Shown in pieces: positions 32,676 through 45,331 of a stretch of 64,000 nt of DNA. The notes below the pieces were generated by a model, which was given only the letters and a program-made list of their open reading frames with translations, searched no databases and was not told the origin of the DNA. This DNA comes from Hetaerina americana (lineage: Eukaryota > Arthropoda > Insecta > Odonata > Calopterygidae), in NCBI GenBank assembly GCA_022747635.1, contig JAKTNV010000007.1:4041905-4105904 (forward strand). The letters run 5' to 3'. A program made the position numbers and the translations under genes. Position 1 is the first letter of the stretch, and each line of letters opens with the position of its first letter.

Positions 32676-34079
32676 CATGCGCGTAATTGGAGGCCTTGCG
32701 TCTGCAGCGCTGTGAATCTACTGCCCTATGACCTATGGGTGCCGCTTGCAATTCACCGAGGATGAGCAAACCTGCTCCACAGTCCCTCCTCACATTATCA
32801 TATCAAAATCACCACGAGACATCTGGTTCGGATTATCAAAAGATTTACGTGCAAATTGCAAACCGCACGGCAGACTTGTAAGTGGACAATATTAAAACAT
32901 CAGATGATTCTACTTACAACCTCCATCTACGCTTTTTAATTGCAAAAAAATGCCACAAAGGTCGGGCTCATGGTGGTCACAATAACAATCCCTGCCTCTG
33001 GTCCCTCGCAACCTGCACGGAGGCGATGCAGACCAAGCCGTCGGGTCGTGCTCCACCCCCTGGCCGCCAGATGTTTGGGACAATTGCGGTTTGATTTTTC
33101 CAGGCGTAATGAACACTGAATGCCAACAAATGAACTACTACGAAGTGTATCAATTTTTTTCAAAATATATCAACCATTAAATAGTAAACCTTAAAGAAAC
33201 AATTCGAGGTCACCGAATTCCACAATAGAAACTAAATGTTTGGAGTCAAAACCCTCTTTTGGGTCACTGACTTAACAATCGGCGGGCATTACTTCCGAAG
33301 CAATCACAGCAGCAGCACTGGCTGAACGCTTTCTTCAAGCAAGCTGGATCACAAGGGTCTATCTTGACTTCCCTTCTATTTGCTTATGCTGGTAATGTTT
33401 ACAAACAGTCAGCCACTAAGCTTGTAAGATCATGTTTTCCCCATGTGAAGTTCGAGTCAGCCGACGGCTAAAGTCCTGTGCAGTACATCTTGGCTGGGTT
33501 CTCAGCCACCTCTACTCGTAGGCTGCTTCCCCAGTCTCCGGGTGAACTGGAGTACAGCAGTATCACTAAGAAGCTCGGCAGAGAGCAGCGAGCAAGAGAC
33601 GTCGCTTGGACGACGGACTGGGCTTTTTTATCACCTGCTCCCTCCTTAACTCATGGGGTCGTCACTTATGTTTGGTTGGAATTGGAGAAAAAGTTCAGCC
33701 TCGAGAACGGAATGCAGAAACCAACGGCCACTGCGCCTCGAGCGAGTTTAGCCTTCTCCGATGCAGTGGAGATCAAGTGTAAATGACCCTACTTGTTTCC
33801 TGATAAACGTCCCAATTATTCCAAAGCATATCTCTTTAGAACCAGTAAAGGTAAAAAAAATTACAAATTTCATTTGCTTACGACTTTGCGATTAACGGGG
33901 AAGTAATTTCCCGAAATATTGCGGACTGCACCCCGGCAATTTAGACAAGATATCAGAGTGGCTTGAGGGATGGGCGCATGAGCAGTGTAAAGGAAATGTC
34001 CAGGGATGAAATTTTAGATAAAGGAAAAGTGGAATAAGCAACAATAGACGTGAATTATGGTACACAAGAAGGGAGCGAA
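32676..34079. other. Unannotated DNA
   Basis: No gene or repeat recognised; the open frame at 33478-33786 has no motif. Confidence 0.3.
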
Positions 34080-34460
34080 TGAAGCAGCTTAAGAAAGGTC
34101 AAATATGATCGGACGTCACATAAGATATATGGGATTCGCACATCAGCAGAATATTTGGGGATACAAGGTCTCCTCTGCTTGTAGGAAAATTTAATGCTTG
34201 CAGGAATCTAAAGGATAGGTATTGCATTGTTTTAGTTGGGCCGAATCTGTAATACGCGGTAAATATTTGGGACCCGTGGGGTTTGTTAAAACTCGCTGAG
34301 AAAATAGAAAAAGCGTCGAGGGGCATGCTGGGGGAATGGGATAAGCGGAGCCCTCGAAGAATGACGACTGACTTTGGCGTGTTCACAAATACTCCCGTGA
34401 GAGGGAGTTGAAATATGCTACCACGGCTGATAGTTCTAAAACTCGACGATAGTTTGTAAT
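34080..34460 (+). pseudogene. CR1-like LINE post-RT fragment
   Basis: One frame around 34216-34390 reads CIVLVGPNL, a stop, YAVNIWDPWGLLKLAEKIEK and ASRGMLGEWDKRSPRRM. This fits the LVRP.LEYA..IWDP...LEK.QR pattern of CR1-group LINEs. Upstream, GIRTSAEYLGIQ may be the preceding block. It is short and has stops. Confidence 0.5.
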
Positions 34461-34619
34461 TCTCACACAGATAGCAGAGAAATGATTATTTGCCCCCATT
34501 TTAAAGTCATGCCCTTTTCTCCATTTAACAGCAGCACGGAAATGACTTCCTTTATAATATTGGAAAAACAGGAACGCATTCCATTCCTCTTTTTTTCTCT
34601 CATTCATCAACGCTCCCTG

Positions 34620-35340
34620 CTAAAGTGCACGCGAGTGCGTCTGTCGTCACGTGACCCCCCCCCAAACCTCCCCTCCCCTTGGCCCCCGGGGTTTTCGGTT
34701 GGCAGCGGAGAACAAGATGGAAGCGTGCGCGTTAAATTCCGAGTCAGTCATTTGTTTCCTCGGCGCTTGAGAGAGGGCGCTAGGAGCGGGTGTCCACGTG
34801 CGGGGGTCGGGCCGCTGGAACTGCTTTCTTCCCCGCCACTCCAGGACATCGGCCTGGAAAAACCCTCGGGGCGAGAGTGAATGGAGTCGGGGGCTGGAGG
34901 AGGGTCCTGGCGGGGGCAAAGGGAGAAGGGGGAGGTGGGAAGACGGCGGAATGGTGCGCGCTCGCAGCACTGAAAAGGGGAGCAAGAATACGTGCATCAT
35001 GGAACATATGTCTACGTGTGCTCAGTGATTATAGCCGTGACCCTATGGAGGTTGTGCGCTTACGCGTGAGCATCTTTGCAGTTTAAACTGACGAGCGTTG
35101 CGTTCGGATTCCCTTCAGTGAGGCGCCACCTCCTGGCGCCCTCTATGGCTCACGTCTCGCGGCACATTCGAGGCAGGAGAGAGGATTGAGGGAGGGTGGC
35201 GGGTGGGGGCGAGGCAGGGGTCAGAGGAGGACACCCAAAATATTGACGGCGGATCGACGACCCTGGGATGAGGAAGTGCGAGTCGCGGCGGCCGGAGGGA
35301 GAGCGAATGGAAGTAGCAATTGGGATATTGGTGCGAATGT
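34620..35340. other. GC- and CpG-rich segment
   Basis: The segment is clearly richer in G+C and CpG than its surroundings (for example CGTCGTCACGTGAC near 34640 and GGCGCCACCTCCTGGCGCC near 35122). Such islands often mark promoters, but I see no start codon, splice pattern or protein domain that would support a gene. Overlapping open frames are explained by low stop density. Confidence 0.4.
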
Positions 35341-36824
35341 GGAAAGTACGGAATATCTCAAGCCATTTTGGAGTAATTATAAGACCCTTGGCGTGTAGTT
35401 GTAGGTTTCAAACAGTGACTGTAAGCGCAGCTTGACATTCCCCGTATGAATCACGATTTACTTCATATTCGTCTTTAGGCTGCCATCGCCCACGTGGTCT
35501 CCTCGCGGCCCCCCTCCCCTAACCCTCCCTATTCCCCCACCTCCCCACTTTTAACGCCCCGCACCCACACTCCTCCTGCTCCAAAGCTGATTCCAACAGT
35601 TTCAATGCAAGGGCGTTCTTTTCCCTCGGGCTTCACGCTTCCGAGTCATACCAACGATCTTTCTTCGATGAACTCACGGCGTTCCTGATAATGTACCCAT
35701 TGATACTGTAGACTTCCACTGAACAATGATAGTGAAAATAACAATGTGGATGGCACACTTCGTCAGGTTTTTAAATAGATTCACCAAAAAAGTGTTGAAG
35801 TAGACGAAATAAGCAGGAATGAAAAATACAATACGAAATAGTTGGAAGCCTATTTGAAGAGAATGCGGCGCTGCAGAGAGAAGGGAACACGAGGGACGGG
35901 AAGGAATTGATGCAGGGAGTGAACATTGGTGGAGTGAAAAGTTGCTTTAAGAAGCCTAAAGAAATTTATTACTTTTCCTTAAAGCCTAAAATTATTCAAA
36001 ATTGAAATAAAAAGGAAGAGGGTCATCTGTTTATACAGGGAAAACTTCATCCGAGATATAGAGTGCCTATTCAGATGTATTATTCCGTTGCAGCTTTATG
36101 TACGCATTTGCTTTGATGGAGATACAATGATTCACCAAGGGCTTGTAATTAATACGTACTCCTTTATGCTATGTTAATAGAAAAAGTAATATGTCGCACC
36201 AGATATCTTAGATCAGGTTCAAGAATTTTTTACTTTTGTTTGAAATTGAGCTCTGATGCCTTCCAGATTAATCGGGCTTCAGAGAATCGGATGCCATCTC
36301 CCATCCGACAAATATATGTATTTTTGGCGGTGATGAGGTTTTTCCGTAATAAACCGAGAGACGGCTGTGTTAATAAATGCGAAGAAAGGAAAGAGGCCTT
36401 TCAAAGTACAGAAAATCAACGAGTAACGAAATTACGAATTCCATTCTGGGTTAACCTTGACGAAATGTTTCTAGCACTGAAAGTAATAATCATAATATTC
36501 AGGCATCCAAAAAATGCAGAGATCAATGGAGAAGTTTGGCAGGTCAGAAGTCTCGGCCCTCGGGATCCCGATTCCAGCGGCACATTGATTGCAGGGAACG
36601 AATTCAGTTCGGTCGCCTCGAACAATGTGGTCAATTCAAACTATTACTCGCGTCCTTACTCATTACGTAAAGTTTACACTATAAATAAAATTTAGCGTCA
36701 GTTATCTTAAATGCAAGTAATGCATTTAAAGTTTAACTTTAACATTTCTGTGGCCTATCAAGTTCAATTGCTTGTATTTGATTCTCCGGAATATTTTCAC
36801 TTCCATATTTAAGTAAGTAAAGAT
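35341..36824. other. Unannotated DNA with one 174-codon open frame
   Basis: The plus-strand frame 36171-36695 is open for 174 codons but lies in AT-rich DNA, has no recognisable domain, signal peptide or homologue in the window, and could arise by chance. Confidence 0.3.
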
Positions 36825-36866
36825 CTAGGTAGTCCTATGCATTGACTCATGCATAGGACTACCTAG
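36825..36866. repeat. Perfect 17-bp hairpin
   Basis: CTAGGTAGTCCTATGCA (36825-36841) and its exact reverse complement (36850-36866) flank an 8-nt loop. Confidence 0.9.
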
Positions 36867-39800
36867 TCCAGTGCATGAAGTCAAGTAAAAAGGACAGCTT
36901 TAGCAGATTTATAAGAAATTAATGTGTAAAATTAAAAAAGTGAAATTTGAACAAGGTGGCCATTAGATTAATGGTTGATTATTTCTGAGGTTACTCAATC
37001 ATCTACACACAATCTCAAATATAGAGCACGTAATCCGGCCCTCTCGTTATTGGCGCGGGCCGTTTACCCCGTAGATTGGGATCTTGGGATGATTCGCGAA
37101 ATCTGATGTACCTACTCGCTCGTGGACTTAAACAGCATATCTTCCGGGGCCAAATTCTGCTTTAATTCTGTCGGTTCCTTCGCTCACACTTTCAGTATCG
37201 TCCTCAACGACCCTCCCTCTCCTTCGTCGAACCAGTTTACTGTGAGCCCTCCCTTTCGTTGCTATTGTCAACACATCTCAATTTATCTTCCATCCGCTTT
37301 CTGCTACTCGTTGAACTTCCCACGAACACTTCCTCTTTTCCCCTCTTTCACATTTTCCACGCTCCCATCTCCGCCTTTCTCTTTGCACAGCGTCATCTAC
37401 AATGTTCGCACTTCAAAAACCTCTTATCTACGGTCACGATTTTTCTCCCAGTCCAGATTTTTTCAAAAGCATATCTCATTTTAAAGCCTTTATTAAAATA
37501 GATTCTACCCCTTTTTTGAGCACTTGACATAAAGGGGAAGTGTTTGAAATATTATTTCTAATCCAAAAATATGTACACTACTGTGTAATGCAGTGCAAAT
37601 GTCTGTTCAAAATGCATAAGGAAAGAGATCTTGGTAAATTTCCAGCGATCTATTTGGATTGAGCACGAAGCGCTCGTCTACCCACCCCCCTTCCCAGTGC
37701 CACCCCCAAATGAACTGTAGACCGGGGGCGCGGGGGGTTTGAGACTTCCGGAGGGCACCCTGGAGGGGTACTGTTCTTCTTTGCAGGGGGCGGGAGGGAG
37801 GGGAAGGGGGGGGGAGGGGCCACGCCTGAATTCGTTGCGATGAATTCTGGGAAGGCGAAGGGCATTTTGTGCATCGACATTTGCAGAGATACGTTGAGCT
37901 GGAAACGTCTTTTCGCCATGTTGGCCAGTGTTAAGTCAGATTCCAACATTTGATCTGGAACAAGTTTGACGGTAGTCCTCGCAAAGGGAGTTCATATTAC
38001 AAAGGACGTAAATATAGTAAAATCATACAATTTATTCGGTTTGCTTATTGTGCAGTGATAATATGAAATATTCTCAGATGAAAACGGAAGTATACGTTTC
38101 CAAGGGAGATAAACGCAGATAAAACCAGTTGCAGGAACCAAAAGCTTTCATATCTTGTAGTAAACTGGAATTCCATCTTCATTTGTTTAACACCATGAAT
38201 CATTGTTAATAATATTTAAATTTATCCCATTCACACCGTAATTGTAATTTAGTACACTTGTAAATTATAAAAATTTTGAAATCTCTAAATAACATAATTT
38301 CCTTTACATTAACGTAAAAACCTTATCGCATCACCCTTGCATTGACTACATGACTATGCTAAAGATGTAATGAATACTTATCGATATTAATTTGAATTCT
38401 TGCGCGTTAGATTGTAAGTTTTAAATGGCCATGTTTCTTTCTATAATATCCTATAAGAACAAATCATTCCAGTTGTATCGTGTTGAATGGCACGTACTGA
38501 TTGAATCGTACCTTAATTAGTTCGCTGTTTCCATATTAACAACTAAATCCCCATAACTATTAAACACAGAGTGGAAGGTCATCATTGATTTATAACTAGA
38601 AATCCCAGATTCCAGTGCCCAAAAACTCGACAGGCATGAAATTGTCATTGCTGGGGTTGAACTCACCCACAATGCGTACACCTTCGTCTCATTACCGAAG
38701 TTGCTCTCACAGGGTGGAGCATCGTAATTTTCCGACTGTTTGCTTGTTTAAGGTATGCGGATGTCGGGGCATAGAGGTCAAAGGTTCTAGAGTGTGTAGC
38801 AGTCGTGCCGTGACGCCTTTCCTCCTCGCTCCCGAGAGCACTCCCGAATTCATTCCAACTTGGACAAAACCCTCAAACGCATTCCACCGACTGATCAAAC
38901 GCGCCTTTGGCGGGAAGCGAATATTTTTTTATTTATATCAACGAGGGATGAAAAACCGCCCGCCGTTACCTACTAGACCACTCCAAGTCCCTGCGTTTTC
39001 TCAACATTTCTTTCGCTTTCGCCGTTTTTCTCTTAACGTTCCCTCCACTACGGCAGGCGTCTTCAAATGCACGACTAACAAATGTTCAACACTCTCCCGG
39101 CCTTAACTTCTAACGTCAAATCTCAACATTGTTACTCAACTTTCTTACTTTTATGAGTTTCGTTGCTTTCTTTTCCTCAAGAGAATCTTTCATTCCAATT
39201 TTCAAGCACTTGGTCCACTCGTGAAAACTCACCCCCCCCCTCCCCCGCTGGTATTCACAGGGGCCCCATTAGACCAGATTAAAGACGAATGGGGCCGAAC
39301 GTCTTTCCGCGTGCAACACGGCTACAAACACTCATTTGTTTCATCAGTGGAATTCGTGGGCTTCGGCGCATATATTCAACGTGAGCACAAAGGCCCTCGC
39401 GGTGGTGAAAAGGCGGGGCCCTTGTGCGCGTCGTCGCCTCGGGCCCTTCCCCTGGGGTCCCAAACATGCCCCCCCCCCTTCCCCTCGAGAGAGAAGCATA
39501 GAGAACCTCGACTCCGCCACTCTCATAACCGCGCTCCCCTTCCCCTCATGCTGTCGCCCGCGTCCGTCCTCCCTAGCCCCCACCCCGCCGCCCCCGGCCC
39601 CCTTCGCCCCCGGGGGATGAAATCCCGCACTCTCTCGCATCAATCCGCTTTAATGAAGACGCAATCACTCACCCGGCCAAATGCTTACGCCCCCTCCCCG
39701 CTCATCATCCCCCTCTCCCACCTGCAATTCCCACCTACGAATGCCTTGTGCCACAGCGGCCCTCTCTCTCTCTCGGGGGTCGCCCTCCTCCTGCGGGGGC

Positions 39801-41893
39801 CCCTTCAACGCGCGCGATTCATCACGCCGCTCTCAAAGGGTCCGTCTTCACGAAATTACGCGCGCTTCTCCGACGCTTCGTAACTTCGCTGGCGATAACT
39901 CAGGCGGCCCGAAACGCGAAACGTCGTAAAGTTCGCGAGGTGCGCGGAGCGCCAGCGAGAATTGAATTGGGAAGGTGGGGGAGGGGGTCGTTTGTCATAG
40001 GGAGGGATGGGGGGGAGGTGAGTGTGGTGGTCGGGGGGCGGGCACCCCCCCCCTCCCCGCCCTTAGCGCCCTCGGCGAAGAGACGGATCGCCTCGTCTTA
40101 TTGCTGTTGGCGAAAGATCTGCGGGGATCGCGACGGGTTCCCTTGTGCGTTCAGTTTTATTCAAACCTGGGCCCGGATTATTAACTTCAGAGTGGAAAAC
40201 TCTTGCTCGCACGGTTGTGGATGAAGCATTTCAAAAAGTCATTGACGATAGAGTCCACTGTTCTAACTGACGTTATATACAGTGTTTCGTTTGATTAAAC
40301 ATTTCTACCTTTGGGATGAGTTGGAAGTAATGCTGGAAAATGTACGGAATGGAACACCGATTAAAGTAGGTGAAATGAGTTCATTAGGTCGAAGCAATAT
40401 TATTCAGTCCAATTCATACGGAGTTACGATCCGCACAAGAGTCTTCGCAACTCTTTTCTTTGCGTCTTTACTCAGCGCGGCTGTCTTCAATTCTCTTCTG
40501 CGACGAGATTAGGAATTCGAAATTGGCGCTTCATTGGGAGGGCGTTTTTCCTGGGGACTAAAATGGAAGGAATCGCAGTGGAGGAAAGGAGGGAGTTCCG
40601 GGTTGAGAGGGCATGCGATAGAGAACGGGGCACGGAGTGACAATTGCTGAGGATTCTGCGAGCAAAGTCCACACTGCACGGCGTAAATGATGGACAAATT
40701 GAAAAAGAGTGTTTTACTAGTGTTAAAATAAGAGCCTTGTGACAGATCTCTGTGCATTTTCATGCTATTTGAGATTTATTAATTCGTTGCGAATAAAACA
40801 GCAGTGACTGCGATTCTGCTACTCAGGCGTTCAGCAAAAGCAACACTCTGCTAGTCACACAGCTCTCGTCATTACTTCTTATTCGATCCATATGTTTTAT
40901 TTACTATTGTATTATTGACATCTCATATAATTACCGCCATCATTGACGAGCAAGTTTTTCGACGTTCAAAATTTTTCTTATTGCCAACATCACGGAAAAT
41001 GTGTAACCATTTTGAGGATTCATTTTCTTTCGTCGTGATGCCGCTCATCGGAAAAATGAAAAAAAGAGCGAAAAGAGGCGAAGAGTGTTTTTTATGCGCC
41101 TGCATTTTGATGCTTTGCATCGCCATCCTTTGATGTATGTGATGCTGCATGCCGTACGCCAAAGTTATCCCACTTTAAAATTATTCAATGCCGTAAATTT
41201 GACTGACTTCTGCCGAAAAAATACCAACTTCAATTACCCTAAAAATATTCTCCAAAAAGAAAGTTTTAAATAATCCATGATTTTGTCGGAAGAACTTTGT
41301 GGAAATAAAGCGGGGTGACGTATTGTGAAATGTTTTCCATTAATTGTACCTTTAATTAATCAAAATGGCAACGTAGTTTTTGTCCAATATTTACTTGAAT
41401 AGTTAATCTATTTCGCCAGAATATTTCCTAGACTGACTTTTATTATTTGATTTTTTGAAGCTTCAGTAATGCGAAATTGAGTTTCGACCATCGGGGAGGT
41501 CGAAATTCAAATCGATTATTCGAACGGGAGGCGGAGTTTGGGTCCGTGTGCCGGCCAGCGGGAATGCTGGGACCCGCTGAGTTCGCAGTTCAACTCTGGA
41601 ATGGAGATTCTTAGCCGATGTGCAATAAGCGATGAAAACCTCTCCCACAGATATTGTAATGAAAGCACCATGAAATGTTTTCCTAATTAAGTAATTCAAT
41701 AAGTTATTTTCTGAGAGGAATTAATATCTGAAGGCTGTTCCAAAATGTAGGGTTAAAATTTATGCTTTCATTTGAAGGGTTTACACTGTCATTAGAAGGG
41801 TCCCTGTTGCCAGTACTTAAGTGACGTATCTGACATCTCAGATAAAAAGATTACCCGAAGACACCAGAATGAGGACGGCTTCTGAATGCTTTC
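36867..41893. other. Unannotated DNA, GC-rich at 37650-37860 and 39220-40190
   Basis: No gene supported. The 39220-40190 block is long, GC-rich and CpG-containing, with overlapping open frames on both strands and homopolymer C or G runs. It may be a CpG island. The remaining DNA is AT-rich and unrecognised. Confidence 0.35.
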
Positions 41894-41939
41894 GGAAGTA
41901 TATTAGCAAAATTCGTTAGAATTTTGCTAATATACTTCC
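41894..41939. repeat. Perfect 20-bp hairpin
   Basis: GGAAGTATATTAGCAAAATT (41894-41913) and its exact reverse complement (41920-41939) flank a 6-nt loop. Confidence 0.9.
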
Positions 41940-44097
41940 TGTTCTTCCTATAAATGTGGCACTGGCACTCCAGGATTCTCACCCACGTGCATCGATCGAG
42001 AGTACAAGAGACTCCACCAAACATTTCTTCGCCGATTCCAAATAACCGTGCCGATTCCGTGACCTTTACACGTCCGTGTTAATCTGATCAAGGGATCTTT
42101 TTCATCCTCTCATTCGTAGCTTCCCTCTCGGTCCGATCCCTCCCTAATTGGAAACTCGGGCCACGAATTGGGGTTTCTCATTTTTTTTCAATCTCAAGCA
42201 TCGGGTCAAAATGATGGCGGAGTGCCTGAGTGCAGTCTACGGCTGATAATTAGCACTTTTATCGCATTGGTCTTGGGCCAGATTCCAGGACAGGGGGAGG
42301 ATGAGGGGAGTGGGTTGAGGGGGGGAGGGAGGGGGAGGGAGAGATGGAGAGTAGGCGTTCAGTTGTCATTACGTCACCAAACGTATGGCGTAGCAAATAA
42401 ACAGGACGGAGGAGTACATTCGAAATATGCTAGAGTTTACCAAGCGTCAGCTTTTACTTTTCTTAAAAAATTTCAACTGCTCCCAAACGTCACCACTTCG
42501 TCCGTCCGCTGGTGAATAGCATCCGGAGCAGTTTTACTCGTGCGGTTATTTAGAAGTTACAATTTGAAGGACATTGGAGGCGGCTCAGCAACGCTTCCGG
42601 TCGATTAGATGGTGCTCGTGCAGAGATCTTCCCGTCCGCCTTGCCTACGTCGCTTCGATATCGTCGCTTTGAAATACTAAACATATTTATCACGGTGAAA
42701 GGAAGTGTACTGAAGGGCCTCGTTTGAACGAGATTAACCGGTTTAGCCCGGAGTTAAATAGTGTTAATGCGATCGTTAACTGGTTCGTATTTGGGACTGT
42801 GTCATTGAATGCCTAATAGTTACTGAAAATAGCATGGTACCACTCACATTTCTATAAGCCGAGAGCACTATCGGATTAATTTTGGAGGGTTTTTCCTGTT
42901 TAAAATGAGTCCCTTAAAATTTGCAGCAGTTTTCCGCTTCTTTCTCATCAATCGAAAATATTTTAACAGCTCTGTTTAATAAGTGGTAGTTTTTTGAACA
43001 GTTTTAGTTTTGTTTGTTAGTTTTATTTTTTACGGAAATGCCGGATATTTGCGATGTTATAGCAGTAACCAAGTCCAAGATACTGGTGCCGGAAAGCCCT
43101 CTCACACTTATAAAGGTTTAAGGGATCGTTGGAGTAAAATATACCACCCCTACAGCAAATGTATACGCCGCATCGAATAATATATGTATTTCCCATGTTC
43201 CCGACACATCCCTCCCAACTGATTGCCCTCATTCTCACACGCCTGCATTCACTCTCGTATCGGCGTCCTTTATTGTGCAAGGCCCTGCTTGCACTTAACG
43301 CAAACGCAACCGAATTGGCCACTCTCACGTTGCACTGCGGGCATGGAATCGACCCGATATCCAGGAAAAACCAGGAATTGGCAAACAGCTCTCGGGTTTT
43401 TTACCGGCTAGTTAACTGTGTGATCAACAATTTATCGATTGAGATACAGTTTATATTACTCTATTTTTTATGATAAAATACACTGATAGAAATATGAATG
43501 CTAACAATCATATTTGTAGTAACTTTGAGTAGAAGCACTGAAACATTCAAACAGTTATTTTGCATTCGTTTGACTACAATTTAACTGTTCATCAAAATTT
43601 GTTGTGATATGAGATTATATATGGATCATATCTGACTGGTCAGTATAAATCCAAGGACACTGATACACTTTTGAACCCCGTCTATTCCGGCATTAAACAA
43701 ATATTCTAAACCTCAGATTGCAATAGACCTGTCTTTCAATCCTTATTCTTTCTGTCTTTTCTAACTTCGTACAACACGCTAATTTGTCTCCTCCGTTCGT
43801 ACCATTATACACTGTTAACCTATTAATATGATTGACGGTCTTCAAAATTAAATTGCTATTAGATGCAAATCCACTTTTCCTAAATTCTTCCAAATTTTCC
43901 TGACATTCTTCTCCCCTTCCTTCCAACGATGATGTGGTTTTCAAATTTAGTTAATGGCTTTACCGTTTGATATTACTAAATATTGAAAAAATAAAACAGT
44001 TTACTTTTTAATCAATACACAAGGAAAAGGTAAACTCAGATTTTGGAGTATAAACTTTAAAAAGTCCTCCATGAAACTCTTTGGAATAACGATAATT
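41940..44097. other. Unannotated DNA
   Basis: No gene or known repeat recognised. A G-rich tract lies at about 42290-42345. Confidence 0.35.
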
Positions 44098-44150
44098 TAC
44101 GATTTTATAAGTGGTAATCAATACGATTGATTACAACTTATAAAATCGTA
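44098..44150. repeat. Near-perfect 23-bp hairpin
   Basis: Arms 44098-44120 and 44128-44150 pair over 23 bp with one mismatch (TACGATTTTATAAGT.GTAATCA) around a 7-nt loop. Confidence 0.9.
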
Positions 44151-44446
44151 TTTCTATAAATAAAATATCCGATGCATGCGTACCGTAGGCGAAGCTCAAA
44201 ATTCCCCTTTCCTTAAATTACTCCCATATGCATTTGCTTATTCCCTTTCCACTTATTTTTAGCCAGATGGTACCAAGAGAATGATAGACTGTATTTCGCA
44301 TTGATTGGCTAGCTCGTCCATTGATGACACGTCAATAGGTATCAGCACAAGACGTCAATGCCCACTTGAAATTCTCTGGCAATGAGCAATACACCTGCTG
44401 GGACCTAAATATGCAATGATGCACACTATATTTACTCGAAGTAGCC

Positions 44447-44752
44447 AGGGGATCGAGATGGTGCGGGGGCTAACGTACTGGCTTCCCACCGTGAGGGCGC
44501 GGGTTCAAATCCCGGCGGTGTTGAATATTTTTCAGAGGTATCTCGATCCCTACTTGAGGTGCTTTGTGGAGGGCACTTTGAGTGAGTACGCCGTCCGTCG
44601 GATGGGACGTTAAACTGCGGACCCCTTGGCGCCTTTCGTAAAGAGTAGGCTAATGTCGACGCCGGGTTTCTCTCCACCCTTCATCCTTTCCTGTCCATCT
44701 CCTATGGCGCAAATGACCTTAGCTGTCGGTCGCCTCCCCTCAAAACTACTGC
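44447..44752 (+). repeat. SINE-A, full-length copy
   Basis: The insertion is flanked by the direct repeat TACTCGAAGTAGCC (44433-44446 and 44753-44766), a 14-bp target duplication typical of LINE-driven retroposition. The head (44447-44520) is tRNA-like, with an exact B-box GGTTCAAATCC at 44502-44512 and a weaker A-box. The body contains GAGTACGCCGTCCGTCGGAT and TTAGCTGTCGGTCGCC, and the 3' end is CTACTGC. It encodes no protein. The nearly identical bodies here and at 53785-54030 indicate recent activity of the family. Confidence 0.92.
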
Positions 44753-44766
44753 TACTCGAAGTAGCC

Positions 44767-45329
44767 GGTTGCTGTTTCTCGATTTAGACATTACTCTGCA
44801 GCGGTATAATAATGGAGAAAAGAATGAAGCATTAAAAATGAAAGTATCTTGATGATAATTTAGAAAAGAAGTGTGAAAATGTCATGGGTAACAGTCTTTA
44901 CATAAAAAGACTGGACCAAATGAAGTAACTTGGAACATATCAAGTGTATGGAGTGTTTATCACTAACGCTATGGATAGGAAAATTGTTGAAGATATCTTT
45001 TAATCCGTTAATATGATGAAATATCATCGTATGAATTTTTGGAGAAATTAATAGGCAAAAAATCAGAATCAGCTCAAATAATACTTGTTAATTAAGACAA
45101 AAATTATTAGGATCGAGGGAAAGACTTACAATTACAAGGAATTCCTTCAAAACACGTAAAAATCAAGCAAGCCTAAAATATACCGAAAGCGAATAACTCT
45201 GGAATTTGCTTGTGACACCAAGGATGCGTCAAAAATAGTATTTAACACATCTACAATTGTATATTGAAGGTTCATATTATATCGGCACGGTAAACTTTAG
45301 AATACCAAGATGAAAGGTCTCCAGTATAC
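44767..45329. other. Unannotated AT-rich DNA
   Basis: Nothing recognised between the SINE and the mariner element. Confidence 0.4.
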
Positions 45330-45331
45330 TA

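Noticed and set aside
36171..36695. A 174-codon plus-strand open frame.
   Set aside because: No domain or coding-like bias, AT-rich context, and one such frame in 64 kb is not surprising by chance.
37690..37830. G-runs that might form G-quadruplexes.
   Set aside because: Short, irregular runs in a purine-rich strand; I could not distinguish them from simple composition bias.
39221..39883. A 220-codon plus-strand open frame.
   Set aside because: It lies in GC-rich DNA with low stop density and has long open frames on the opposite strand; no motif was seen.
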